Positions 28,612 to 36,600 of a DNA stretch of 64,000 nt are shown piece by piece. Each line of letters begins with the position of its first letter. Position 1 is the first letter of the stretch. The notes below the pieces were generated by a model. That model was given only the letters and a program-made list of their open reading frames with translations, had not been told where the DNA came from and ran no database searches. Source of the DNA: Bacteroidota bacterium (lineage in GTDB: Bacteria; Bacteroidota; Bacteroidia; AKYH767-A; OLB10); the NCBI GenBank assembly GCA_018268195.1, contig JAFDWZ010000004.1, positions 1-64,000 of the forward strand, given 5' to 3'. A program made the translations under genes and the position numbers.

Positions 28612-28619
28612 CAAAAGTA
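28612..28619 (-). promoter_or_regulatory. Minus-7 box upstream of carB
   Basis: TACTTTTG on the minus strand, 19 nt before the carB ATG; full TAnnTTTG match, no obvious minus-33 TTG. Confidence 0.45.
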
Positions 28620-28753
28620 GGAAATAGAGCCTCCGCTTTCTGACTTTGTGAATAAGTGTTTCAGGATGTTGATAAAGAAAACGTTTTCAGAGTTGTGCGA
28701 GCACGATTTCCATAGGCGAGTAATCTTACTGTGATTTAGACATCATCTTTATT

Positions 28754-29509
28754 TCACACGATAAATGGAATTATAGCCTTTCTTTCGGCAGGATAATTTT
28801 TAAATTTCTCTTTATACCATCGGTGATGCGAAACAGCTCTGGGCACAAGGTTGCAGAATGTCCAGATAAAAAATGCTAATCCCGGCAGACTCCATGTAAG
28901 AATTGCAAAACCTCCCCACTCAATCATTTCGCCCATCAGGTTGGGGCAACTTACATAATGAAACCATCTGCCTTCGGGAATTTGATATCCCGTATCACCT
29001 TTTTTTCGAAGATTGATAAGAGTTGTATCCGACCACCAATTGATAATCATCCCAGCAAAAAAAATGATTGTGCCGGAGATAAAGGGCACACTTCTCATCC
29101 ATGCATCATCATAAATTTTGAAATTACCGAGATAGTAACCAATGATGAATCCGTTTACGAGATTAAAAAACATACCCATAAGCATGATAACTACCGGCAT
29201 TTTTTTTCCTTTAGTTCTTAATCTGAACGGGAAAACGATACTCCTGTTAAGATAGTGGAAAGCAAAAAAAGCAATGATAATCTGATTGACAAATGACTGT
29301 GGGTTTTTGCCGTTGAACACAAACCAAAAAAGCACTACCAACACAAATACTTCCATCACTATCCAGCCGGTTTTATTATCAACGAGTGGTCCCCAGGTTT
29401 GTTTGGTATGTCGGCCATACGGAGCCGTAATAAACATCAGCATGATAAAAACTGCAATGGCAAGAATAATCCAGCAATAAATAAACGTAGTGAAATTATC
29501 CGGGGTCAT
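28754..29509 (-). CDS. Steroid 5-alpha-reductase-like membrane oxidoreductase
   Basis: 251 residues with about six to seven membrane segments. The C-terminal half closely follows the human SRD5A pattern: YQIPEGRWFHYVSCPNLMGEMIEW, TWSLPGLAFFIWTFCNLVPRA, SHHRWYKEKFKNYP and ending RKAIIPFIV. The conserved Asn, Glu and paired His of the active site are present, and ME in GWIVMEVF matches the N-terminal Glu. These enzymes reduce a C=C bond conjugated to a ketone using NADPH. The bacterial substrate may be a sterol, a hopanoid-like or other lipid enone. It overlaps the upstream SDR gene by 4 bp. Confidence 0.88.
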   Translation of the reverse strand: MTPDNFTTFIYCWIILAIAVFIMLMFITAPYGRHTKQTWGPLVDNKTGWIVMEVFVLVVLFWFVFNGKNPQSFVNQIIIAFFAFHYLNRSIVFPFRLRTKGKKMPVVIMLMGMFFNLVNGFIIGYYLGNFKIYDDAWMRSVPFISGTIIFFAGMIINWWSDTTLINLRKKGDTGYQIPEGRWFHYVSCPNLMGEMIEWGGFAILTWSLPGLAFFIWTFCNLVPRAVSHHRWYKEKFKNYPAERKAIIPFIV

Positions 29510-30483
29510 ATTTTGCCTTTAGTTTTAAACCATTGAATTGTGTCGGCAAGTGATTCGCTTAAGTCGCGTGCTGTGTATCCCAGCTCGCGTTGCGCTTTAG
29601 CTGATGAAATAAATTTGTTGCCATCCATCAGAATGTCGAGATATGGTTTGTCGTAAAGAGGAGGTTTGCCTGTAATGTTTGCGTAAAGTCTGATTAAAGG
29701 GAGCACCATTCGTGCAACAGAAATTGGAATTACCGGAAGATGTTTTTGCGTTCCTTTTATACTCAGTACTATTTCCGAAAATTGTTTGAGCGTATAATAT
29801 TTTCCTCCGAGAATATAGGTTTGGCCTGATTGACCTTTACTTAAAGCTGATACCATACCATTGGCAATATCGCGCACATCAACAAAATCAAAACCTCCGG
29901 TGATTACAGCAGGAACATAACCTTTATAAATGTCAATAATCGCTTTCCCCAATTTGGAAGGTTTGAAATCGAATGGCCCCAGTACCGAAGTTGGACAAAC
30001 TGTTACTACATGAATGCCGTTGTGTGCTGCTGCCAATGCAGACAGATGACCATCGCGCTTGGAACGATCGTAATATAATGCTGAATCATTAACAAAATTA
30101 CGGCTCTCATCAAGAGTAGTGTTATGCGGAGATTGCGAAAAGGCATGAATACTGCTGACATGAACCATTTTTTTTATACCGGAATTAATAGCAATGTCCA
30201 GAACATTTTTGGTGCCTGTAACATTAATGTCGAAAACTTTCTGATTGAATTTATAGCTCAGGCTAATGGTGGCAGCAGTATGGATAACGGCATCACAGCC
30301 TGCCATTAATTCACTGAGCGAATCGCGGTTTAGAATATCGCCTTTTACTTTTTTCAGAGATAAATCTTCAATGGCAGAAATATCATTGCGCACCAAAGCA
30401 GCTACTTCATAACCCATTTCAATCAACTGGCGGCAGACCACAGCGCCTATATGTCCGGTAGCACCTGTAACAGCAACTTTCAT
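29506..30483 (-). CDS. NAD-dependent epimerase/dehydratase-type extended SDR
   Basis: 325 residues. The Rossmann motif VTGATGHIGAVV is at 5-16, VIHTAATISL near 66, the catalytic Ser in HVSSIHAF near 113 and YYDRSKRDG holding the YxxxK pair near 138. The pattern is close to dihydroflavonol reductase and 3-beta-hydroxysteroid dehydrogenase-like enzymes that oxidise or reduce a hydroxyl next to a ring. Its stop overlaps the ATG of the 5-alpha-reductase-like gene (ATGA), so both are coupled and may act on one substrate. Confidence 0.88.
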   Translation of the reverse strand: MKVAVTGATGHIGAVVCRQLIEMGYEVAALVRNDISAIEDLSLKKVKGDILNRDSLSELMAGCDAVIHTAATISLSYKFNQKVFDINVTGTKNVLDIAINSGIKKMVHVSSIHAFSQSPHNTTLDESRNFVNDSALYYDRSKRDGHLSALAAAHNGIHVVTVCPTSVLGPFDFKPSKLGKAIIDIYKGYVPAVITGGFDFVDVRDIANGMVSALSKGQSGQTYILGGKYYTLKQFSEIVLSIKGTQKHLPVIPISVARMVLPLIRLYANITGKPPLYDKPYLDILMDGNKFISSAKAQRELGYTARDLSESLADTIQWFKTKGKI

Positions 30484-30525
30484 CTGACGAAGTTAGAAAA
30501 GTTACTTCAACTCATGAAATGGATA

Positions 30526-30756
30526 TTAAATTTCTTTTACTGAAATAATTTTCACGGGGCAGGCTTTGGCTGCTTTCTCGCATGCTTCCAATGCTTGATG
30601 ATACTTGGTTTTCATGGTGTGGAATCCGCGCTTTTCGGTCGATTGAAGTAATACGGATTTGCCGTCTTTTTTCGACATTCTGAAATATTCAGGCGCAAAT
30701 TCTACACAATAGTTACAGCCAATACATTTATCGCGCTGAAATGTAACAACAATCAT
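30526..30756 (-). CDS. Single-cluster 4Fe-4S ferredoxin
   Basis: The 76 residues carry CIGCNYCVE (Cys11, 14, 17) and a late ACPVK (Cys66), the set for one 4Fe-4S cluster; an extra Cys59 in EACEKA could form a disulfide or replace a ligand. An insertion of ~40 residues separates the two halves. It starts exactly at the base after the stop codon of the U32 gene, so it is co-translated with it and may be its electron donor. Confidence 0.9.
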   Translation of the reverse strand: MIVVTFQRDKCIGCNYCVEFAPEYFRMSKKDGKSVLLQSTEKRGFHTMKTKYHQALEACEKAAKACPVKIISVKEI

Positions 30757-32001
30757 TTATGCATCTACTAATTTGTACAACTTATCAGAAGGTCTTATTT
30801 TGAAGTTGGTTTTTATTGTGACGATATCTGATTTTTCAGCTTTCAGAACCCCTTCTTTTTTATCTACTTGCATTTCTTCTATCACCATTTCCTGCGACCC
30901 TGTTGTAGGTCCTTGTATCAGAATTTTATCGCCTATACCAATGTCGAATGACTCAATAATAAATACTGCAATATTGGTTTTCGGAAAATAATGTTGTCCT
31001 TTGCCGATATACACTTTCTTCTGTGTAGCTTTCGAACCTGAAGAGTCAGTCCATTCTCCTGATTTTTGACCAAGATAATATCCTGACCAGAAACCACGGT
31101 TGTAAACTGTTTCAAGTCTTTGCATCCAACCTTTAACTTTTTCTTCGGAGTAAGTTTCATCAGCTACTGCGTCAATCGCTTCACGGTAACATTTGGTAGT
31201 AGTAGCAACATACTCAGGCGCACGTCCTCGTCCTTCAATCTTTAGCACTTTAACACCGGTATCAATCAACCGGTCTAAAAAATCAATAGTACATAAATCT
31301 TTTGGTGACATCATATACTCATTGTCGAGTTCAATTTCAAAACCTGTTTCCTGATCTATCACCGTATATTTTCTCCTGCAATTTTGTTTGCATGCGCCTC
31401 TGTTAGCAGATGAGTTATGGGAATGGAGGCTCAAATAACATTTTCCGGAAATGGCCATACATAAAGCACCATGACCAAATATTTCTACTTCTACAAGGTT
31501 TCCTGATGGACCTTTGATATGCTCTTTTTCAATTTGCTGACATATTTTTTTTATCTGATTCAAACTTAACTCCCGACTCATCACCATGGTATCGGCAAAA
31601 AGAGCGTAGAAGCGTACGGTTTCAATATTGGTAATATTAATCTGAGTGGAAATGTGCACTTCCATTCCAATTTGGCGTGCATAAGCAATTACTGCCTGAT
31701 CCATAGCAATTACGGCAGTAAGGCCTGTATCCTTCGCTTTGTTGAGCAAGGTTTTTACTACGGAAAGATCGTGATCGTAAATGATGGTATTCAGCGTAAG
31801 ATAGGTTCTCACATTTTTTTCCTTACATCTTCGAGCAATTTCAGGCAAATCATCTAAAGTGAAATTGATGGTTGCACGTGCTCTCATGTTTAGTTGTTCC
31901 ACACCAAAATATACGGAGTCAGCTCCATTATCCAATGCTGCCTGAAGCGATTCAAAATCGCCTGCCGGACTCATTAATTCTATTTTTCCGCTCTTTGTCA
32001 T
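30757..32001 (-). CDS. Peptidase U32-family protein (TrhP/YegQ-like)
   Basis: 414 residues from ATG 32001 (MTKSGKIELMSPAGDF). A longer frame from 32034 overlaps a TAatTTTG box and is rejected. The U32 core is complete: MSPAGDFESLQAALDNGADSVY, MRARATINF, ISTQINITN, VEIFGHGALCMAISGKCYLS, GACKQNCRRKY. The four Cys in the last two motifs bind a 4Fe-4S cluster in characterised members. TrhP-type proteins hydroxylate uridine 34 of tRNA using prephenate-derived chemistry, not proteolysis. A role in RNA hydroxylation is therefore likely. Confidence 0.9.
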   Translation of the reverse strand: MTKSGKIELMSPAGDFESLQAALDNGADSVYFGVEQLNMRARATINFTLDDLPEIARRCKEKNVRTYLTLNTIIYDHDLSVVKTLLNKAKDTGLTAVIAMDQAVIAYARQIGMEVHISTQINITNIETVRFYALFADTMVMSRELSLNQIKKICQQIEKEHIKGPSGNLVEVEIFGHGALCMAISGKCYLSLHSHNSSANRGACKQNCRRKYTVIDQETGFEIELDNEYMMSPKDLCTIDFLDRLIDTGVKVLKIEGRGRAPEYVATTTKCYREAIDAVADETYSEEKVKGWMQRLETVYNRGFWSGYYLGQKSGEWTDSSGSKATQKKVYIGKGQHYFPKTNIAVFIIESFDIGIGDKILIQGPTTGSQEMVIEEMQVDKKEGVLKAEKSDIVTIKTNFKIRPSDKLYKLVDA

Positions 32002-32021
32002 GACTATAAAATATAGCGGTG

Positions 32022-32029
32022 CAAAATTA
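32022..32029 (-). promoter_or_regulatory. Minus-7 box that sets the U32 start
   Basis: TAATTTTG on the minus strand, full TAnnTTTG match, 21 nt before ATG 32001 and inside the longer alternative frame. Confidence 0.5.
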
Positions 32030-32110
32030 CACAATGAGTTTTATCGGGCTTCTGACATACATCATGAATAGAACAGTAGTTGTTCATTCAAACAGGATGT
32101 TTTCTCAGCA

Positions 32111-32548
32111 TTAGTCCAAAGAAGTATGTGTTGTAATAGCTATTCTGTTCCAGCCATTGATGGCAACCACAGCCATAATAACGGCAGCCATTTCTTTATC
32201 GGTCAGATGTTGTGCAGCTTCGTCATAAACAGCATCTGAAACATGTTTGCCGGCAATCAGTGTCATCTCTTCAGTAAGTGCCAGCACAGCACGTTCTTTT
32301 TCTGAAAAAAGATCTGTTTCGCGCCAGGCATTGAGTAAAAACAATCGTTGAGCAGTTTCTCCGATTTTCAATGCATCGCGAGAATGCATATTGATGCAAT
32401 AAGCGCAACCATTAATTTGCGAAGCACGTGTTTTAATAAGTTCATAAAGTTTTTTATCGAGTCCGCTTTTTTCAAGATATTTTTCCAGACCTATCATTGC
32501 TTCATAAGCTTCAGGTGATACTTTTGAAATGTTTATTCGTTTTTTCAT
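32111..32548 (-). CDS. AhpD/carboxymuconolactone decarboxylase-family protein
   Basis: 145 residues with the CxxC redox motif and following His of AhpD-like proteins (INGCAYCINMHSRDALKIGE near 48-66). The other helices (ERAVLALTEEMTLI, VIMAVVAINGWNRIAI) fit the carboxymuconolactone decarboxylase fold. Such proteins reduce peroxides or act as alkylhydroperoxidase partners; no AhpC is near. A TAgaTTTG box is 41 nt upstream, at 32589-32596. Confidence 0.9.
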   Translation of the reverse strand: MKKRINISKVSPEAYEAMIGLEKYLEKSGLDKKLYELIKTRASQINGCAYCINMHSRDALKIGETAQRLFLLNAWRETDLFSEKERAVLALTEEMTLIAGKHVSDAVYDEAAQHLTDKEMAAVIMAVVAINGWNRIAITTHTSLD

Positions 32549-32588
32549 TTTGCTGTATGTTGATAATGTTTTGTTACTGATAATGCAA

Positions 32589-32596
32589 CAAATCTA
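32589..32596 (-). promoter_or_regulatory. Minus-7 box upstream of the AhpD-like gene
   Basis: TAGATTTG on the minus strand, 41 nt before the ATG; full TAnnTTTG match without a clear minus-33 TTG. Confidence 0.35.
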
Positions 32597-32671
32597 CAGG
32601 AATCATTTTTGTAAATATGTGTGCATAATGCAACATTTTGTTTTGCTTTATGATAATTAACAAAGCATATT

Positions 32672-32679
32672 TATGTTTG
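32672..32679 (+). promoter_or_regulatory. Minus-7 box upstream of the TPMT-like gene
   Basis: TATGTTTG, full TAnnTTTG match, 29 nt before ATG 32708. A TTTG lies 26 bp upstream, longer than the usual spacing. Confidence 0.4.
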
Positions 32680-32707
32680 TTATTTCAATTTCAAACCTTG
32701 ATATAAA

Positions 32708-33334
32708 ATGAAATCGCCAAATACTTCTGAAACATCAGATGAACATTATGAAAACGAGTTGGATGCATCATTCTGGAATCAACGCTGGCAGAGTGGAAAG
32801 ATAGGATGGGATATAGGCTATGCTTCGCCACCAATCATAAAATATATGGAGCAATATTCCGAAAGAGATGCGGCAATATTGATTCCGGGTTGCGGAAATG
32901 CCTATGAAGCGGAGTATCTTGCATCGCATGGATTTACCAATATCACCTTGGTAGATATTTCAGAAGAAGCAGTGAGGCGATTGAAGGAAAAGTTTTCCAA
33001 TAAACCTCAGATAAAAATATACTGCGAAGATTTTTTTACACATAAAGGAAATTATGATTTGATACTGGAACAAACATTTTTTTGTGCACAGGTTCTTCAG
33101 CGAAGAAAAGAGTATGCAGTTAAGATGGAATCGTTGCTAAAAGCAGGAGGGAAACTGGCAGGCGTACTTTTCGGAGTGAGTTTTGGCGAGTCAGGTCCGC
33201 CATTTGGTGGTGATGAAAAAGAGTACAGAGAGATTTTCTCACCCTATTTTGAGATAATAAAAATGGAGCCTTGCTATAACAGTATTTCACCAAGAGCCGG
33301 CTCTGAGTTGTTTTTTATTCTGTCAAAAAAATAA
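32708..33334 (+). CDS. TPMT-family S-adenosylmethionine-dependent methyltransferase
   Basis: 208 residues. The family signature FWNQRWQSGKIGWDIG is at 20-35, the SAM site IPGCGNAYEAEYLA near 60, DISEEAV near 83 and EQTFFCA near 120. This group includes thiopurine, thiol and halide/thiol methyltransferases; it probably methylates a small thiol, halide or thiocyanate. It stands alone with its own promoter box and converges on the DUF2867 gene. Confidence 0.88.
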   Translation: MKSPNTSETSDEHYENELDASFWNQRWQSGKIGWDIGYASPPIIKYMEQYSERDAAILIPGCGNAYEAEYLASHGFTNITLVDISEEAVRRLKEKFSNKPQIKIYCEDFFTHKGNYDLILEQTFFCAQVLQRRKEYAVKMESLLKAGGKLAGVLFGVSFGESGPPFGGDEKEYREIFSPYFEIIKMEPCYNSISPRAGSELFFILSKK

Positions 33335-33352
33335 TTATTCTTAAGTTAGAAA

Positions 33353-34801
33353 TTACTGCAATCCTGCAATTCGCCTCAGCATATTTTTAAAAATAAAAAA
33401 GTGAAATGGCAACATGGCATACCAGTAATTTCGGCCCATGATACCTTTGGGGCGAAAAGTGGCAGTTTGTTTTAAAATACAATGCTGACCGTTTTGTACG
33501 ATAGACCATTCAAGCCATGCTTCACCTGGAAGTTTCATCTCGGCAAACAACAACAGGCGATAATTTTTCTTGTCAACGAGCATTACTCTCCAGAAATCAA
33601 TAGTGTCACCGGGGTCAATATCTATTTTACTTCTTCTTCCGCGACTTAAACCCACACCGCCCACAAATTTATCCAGCATACCACGGATTCTCCATAGTGA
33701 ATCGGCATAGTACCATCCATGCTCACCACCTATACCAAAGAACCTCGCAGCAATTTCTTCTTTTTTCGCACAATCAATTTTTACCCATTTGCGGTCTTTA
33801 TAGCAACCGTTAACCGGAACTTCAATATGTTGGTTCACTTCAAGATTTGTAAGGCTGCTCGATGCGGAATCAGTCCAACTTGAAACAACCATGTTTTGTT
33901 CTATTCTTGCAAATGCCATTTTGATAGCATCCTTATAAGAGTAAAGTTCCTGTGGAATGATAGAACGAATGGAAGTCTCCTTGCAAACCACATCGTTTTT
34001 CATGCTTTGAACTAATTGTTTAGCAATAATATAATTTGCTGATGTGGTAAGATTAATCCAGTGAGCTGACAATCCGGGAAAAATAAGCGGCATGGTAATT
34101 ATATAACGCTTGTACCCGCGCACTTCTGCATAATCCAAAAGCATTTGTTTGTAGGATAACACATCAGGCCCTCCGATTTCAAAAGTCTTGTTGAAAGTTT
34201 TTTCATTCATCAGACAAAGTTGCAGGTAGTTGATAACATTCCTTATGGCTATAGGCTGACACTTGGAATTGAGCCAGTGCGGAACAATCATGATGGGTAT
34301 TTTCTCTGTCAAATCGCGAATGATTTCGAAAGAAATACTGCCTGAGCCTACAATAACACCTGCTTCGAAAATAGTGTAAGGTATTTCTGAACGCATCAAC
34401 ACATCTTTTACAACCTTGCGTGCTGAGAGATGTTTGGAGAGCATTTTTTCGTTGCTGATACCGCTCAGATAAATTATCTGTCGTACTTGTGTTAGCGTAG
34501 CAACCAGGACAAAACACCCTGCCGCCCGCACCTCATACTCTTTTAGAGTGGTGGAAGTATCACCCAAAGAATGGATGAGGTAATAGGCGACATCAAATTG
34601 CTTTTTATTAAACTGTTGAACGGCATTTTCGGGATGCAGAAAATCAAATTCAATGATGCTGACTTTTTCCAATAAATCTGCTGAAGGCTTAAATCGGTTT
34701 TTGTCCCTCACCACACATGTAACATCATGCCCCGCTTCAACCAATACGGGCAAAAGCCTCATCCCAATATAGCCATTGGCACCTGTAAGTAATATCCGCA
34801 T
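33353..34801 (-). CDS. SDR NAD(P)-binding protein with C-terminal DUF2867
   Basis: 482 residues in two parts. The N-terminal atypical SDR has LLTGANGYIGMRLLPVL at 4-20, VTCVVRDKNRF and YLIHSLGDTSTTLKEYE near 95. The C-terminal DUF2867 part includes FGIGGEHGWYYADSLWRIRG, DPGDTIDFWRVMLVD and the end FHFFIFKNMLRRI. The reaction is unknown; related proteins include ComplexI-NDUFA9-like quinone or lipid-binding SDRs. A TAtaTTTG box lies 30 nt upstream. Confidence 0.88.
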   Translation of the reverse strand: MRILLTGANGYIGMRLLPVLVEAGHDVTCVVRDKNRFKPSADLLEKVSIIEFDFLHPENAVQQFNKKQFDVAYYLIHSLGDTSTTLKEYEVRAAGCFVLVATLTQVRQIIYLSGISNEKMLSKHLSARKVVKDVLMRSEIPYTIFEAGVIVGSGSISFEIIRDLTEKIPIMIVPHWLNSKCQPIAIRNVINYLQLCLMNEKTFNKTFEIGGPDVLSYKQMLLDYAEVRGYKRYIITMPLIFPGLSAHWINLTTSANYIIAKQLVQSMKNDVVCKETSIRSIIPQELYSYKDAIKMAFARIEQNMVVSSWTDSASSSLTNLEVNQHIEVPVNGCYKDRKWVKIDCAKKEEIAARFFGIGGEHGWYYADSLWRIRGMLDKFVGGVGLSRGRRSKIDIDPGDTIDFWRVMLVDKKNYRLLLFAEMKLPGEAWLEWSIVQNGQHCILKQTATFRPKGIMGRNYWYAMLPFHFFIFKNMLRRIAGLQ

Positions 34802-34830
34802 GTTAAATTTGATTAACGCTTATTCAGAAG

Positions 34831-34838
34831 CAAATATA
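34831..34838 (-). promoter_or_regulatory. Minus-7 box upstream of the SDR-DUF2867 gene
   Basis: TATATTTG on the minus strand, 30 nt before the ATG at 34801; full TAnnTTTG match. Confidence 0.4.
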
Positions 34839-35528
34839 TTATTCTAAGTGGAATGAAATGTATGATTAAAGTCCTTTCTGAAATCCCAAAAATGTTTTGG
34901 CAGATTTAGTGATTATTTTTATAGACGATTACCTGTGCAAACTGAACTCTGATGAAGGTTGAACGCGTACAATACACACACTGGCGCAAGTTTTCTCATG
35001 ATATTTGTCGGGATATAACACACATATAATTTACTTTTTTAAATGACAAGAAGGCACAAGACTAGAATAAGACTTGTTCCGGTTGATGTCAAAGTAATGG
35101 TGCTGCTATTTTCGGGGGTGTATAAAATACAAGTATCAACAACAGAAATTTTAGTGCGTCTTCAGCGATTAAACAGCAGATACCCGAAAAAGTAAATGAT
35201 GTGATAAAAGTTTTGTGATTGGATAAAACAACTATAGCTGCTCGGAATTATCTGAAGCATACTTTTTATTTTGCAGAGCATCAGGTTTACTTAACAATTG
35301 CTATCATTTGTAAGGTGACAATTAGATGTTTGTTTATTCTTTCAAAGGAATATAAACTTTTAAATACTGAAACAGACAACGGATTAAGTTGATTCTATTT
35401 TAAAAATTAACAGCCAAGTTAAATTTTTAAATGATAGATATACTGTTTCTTATGCCCTTTTATTATTTGAATTAAAAACTAAAAAAAAGGAAAGCTGTTA
35501 TTGTATCAGTTTTAAAAATTTAAAAATT
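34839..35528 (+). other. Gene-free gap of about 690 bp
   Basis: No convincing gene, tRNA or hairpin-T terminator is seen. The longest sensible frame is a 50-codon ORF at 35043-35195 (MTRRHKTRIRLVPVDV...) with no recognisable domain or ribosome site. The last 150 bp before DUF4142 are very AT rich. It may be a decayed gene or the long leader of the DUF4142-cupredoxin pair. Confidence 0.6.
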
Positions 35529-36074
35529 ATGAAAAAGTTTAAAAGTTTTACGAAATCAATAACAAGTATAATGACTTGTTTAGCTGTTTTATCTTTTACA
35601 GCATCTGCACAGGATGCTACTCCTAAATTAACAGATCCTGAAATCGCGTCTATTGCTGTTACAGCTAATCAAATTGATGTGAATTATGGAAAAATAGCAC
35701 TTAAAAAAAGTAAGAATGCAGAAGCAAAAAAATTTGCTGAGACAATGATTAAAGACCATGAGAGTATTATTAAGCAGGCTGTAGATTTAGCTACTAAGCT
35801 TGGGGTAACACCAAAGGATAATAAAGTTAGTCAATCATTAATGAAAGGCGAAAGGGAAACAAATGCAAAACTGAACAAACTCAACGGAAAAGCCTTTGAC
35901 AAAGCTTACATTGATAATGAAGTTACGTATCATGAAGCTGTGATTAACACAGTTAAAAATGTACTGATACCGCAGACTCAGAATGAGGAATTAAAAGCAT
36001 TACTCACCAAAGTAAGCCCTTTATTGGAGCATCACTTTGAAATGGCAAAAATGGCTCAGTCTAAAATTAAATAG
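35529..36074 (+). CDS. DUF4142-family secreted protein
   Basis: 181 residues with a Sec signal peptide (CLAVLSFTASAQ). The mature part is nearly all helical with the DUF4142 pattern: DPEIASIAVTANQIDVNYGK, AKKFAETMIKDHESI, YIDNEVTYHEAVI and LLEHHFEMAKMAQ. The conserved His residues (KDH, YHE, EHH) suggest a ferritin-like helical bundle that could hold metal. It is 9 bp upstream of a cupredoxin lipoprotein gene. Confidence 0.9.
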   Translation: MKKFKSFTKSITSIMTCLAVLSFTASAQDATPKLTDPEIASIAVTANQIDVNYGKIALKKSKNAEAKKFAETMIKDHESIIKQAVDLATKLGVTPKDNKVSQSLMKGERETNAKLNKLNGKAFDKAYIDNEVTYHEAVINTVKNVLIPQTQNEELKALLTKVSPLLEHHFEMAKMAQSKIK

Positions 36075-36083
36075 TTTTGTTTT

Positions 36084-36461
36084 ATGGTTAAAAGAACAAT
36101 ATTATCCGGAGTTGTTACATGTTCAATATTTATTTTTACCAGTTGTGTAAACTCTTCTGAGCAAAAGAGTCAGATTGCAGATAGTACCTCAACAACACAG
36201 ATGCATAAGACAACAGATACTGTAATTATTGAAGGAATGCAGTTTAAACCAAAACAGCTAACTGTTTATAAAGGCGACACGATTATTTGGATAAACAATG
36301 ATATAGTGGCACATAATGTTACTGAAGACACTGCTCAAACATGGACTTCCGACAGTATTGATATCGGAAAAACATGGACTATGATTCCTTCAAAGAGTTT
36401 TAATTATTTGTGCAGCATTCACCCTACCATGAAGGGAGTTGTTACTGTAATTGAGAGATAG
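36084..36461 (+). CDS. Cupredoxin (plastocyanin/amicyanin-like) lipoprotein
   Basis: 125 residues. The lipobox FTSC lies near residue 20, so it is probably a lipoprotein. The type 1 copper site is complete: His in VAHNVTE near 79, then Cys, His and Met in CSIHPTM near 112. The beta core includes MQFKPKQLTVYKGDTIIWIN. It likely carries electrons or copper in the periplasm. It is co-transcribed with DUF4142 and ends with a strong terminator. Confidence 0.93.
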   Translation: MVKRTILSGVVTCSIFIFTSCVNSSEQKSQIADSTSTTQMHKTTDTVIIEGMQFKPKQLTVYKGDTIIWINNDIVAHNVTEDTAQTWTSDSIDIGKTWTMIPSKSFNYLCSIHPTMKGVVTVIER

Positions 36462-36485
36462 TTTTTGAAATATTTTGGAACTATC

Positions 36486-36518
36486 AACTGCTTCCTGAGT
36501 TATGGAAGCAGTTTTTTT
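36486..36518 (+). terminator. Rho-independent terminator after the cupredoxin gene
   Basis: AACTGCTTCC at 36486-36495 pairs perfectly with GGAAGCAGTT at 36504-36513 around an 8-nt loop, followed by a run of seven T. Confidence 0.92.
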
Positions 36519-36600
36519 ATATTCGATAATCAATGAAACTGATTGGGGATTCTATTTCAAAAATGAAAGAGGTATTTCTGATTTCTTGTCTCGGAAATAT

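Noticed and set aside
35043-35195. A 50-codon ORF (MTRRHKTRIRLVPVDV) in the gap before DUF4142
   Set aside because: No ribosome site, no recognisable fold, and no promoter box at the usual distance; chance frames of this size are common in AT-rich gaps.
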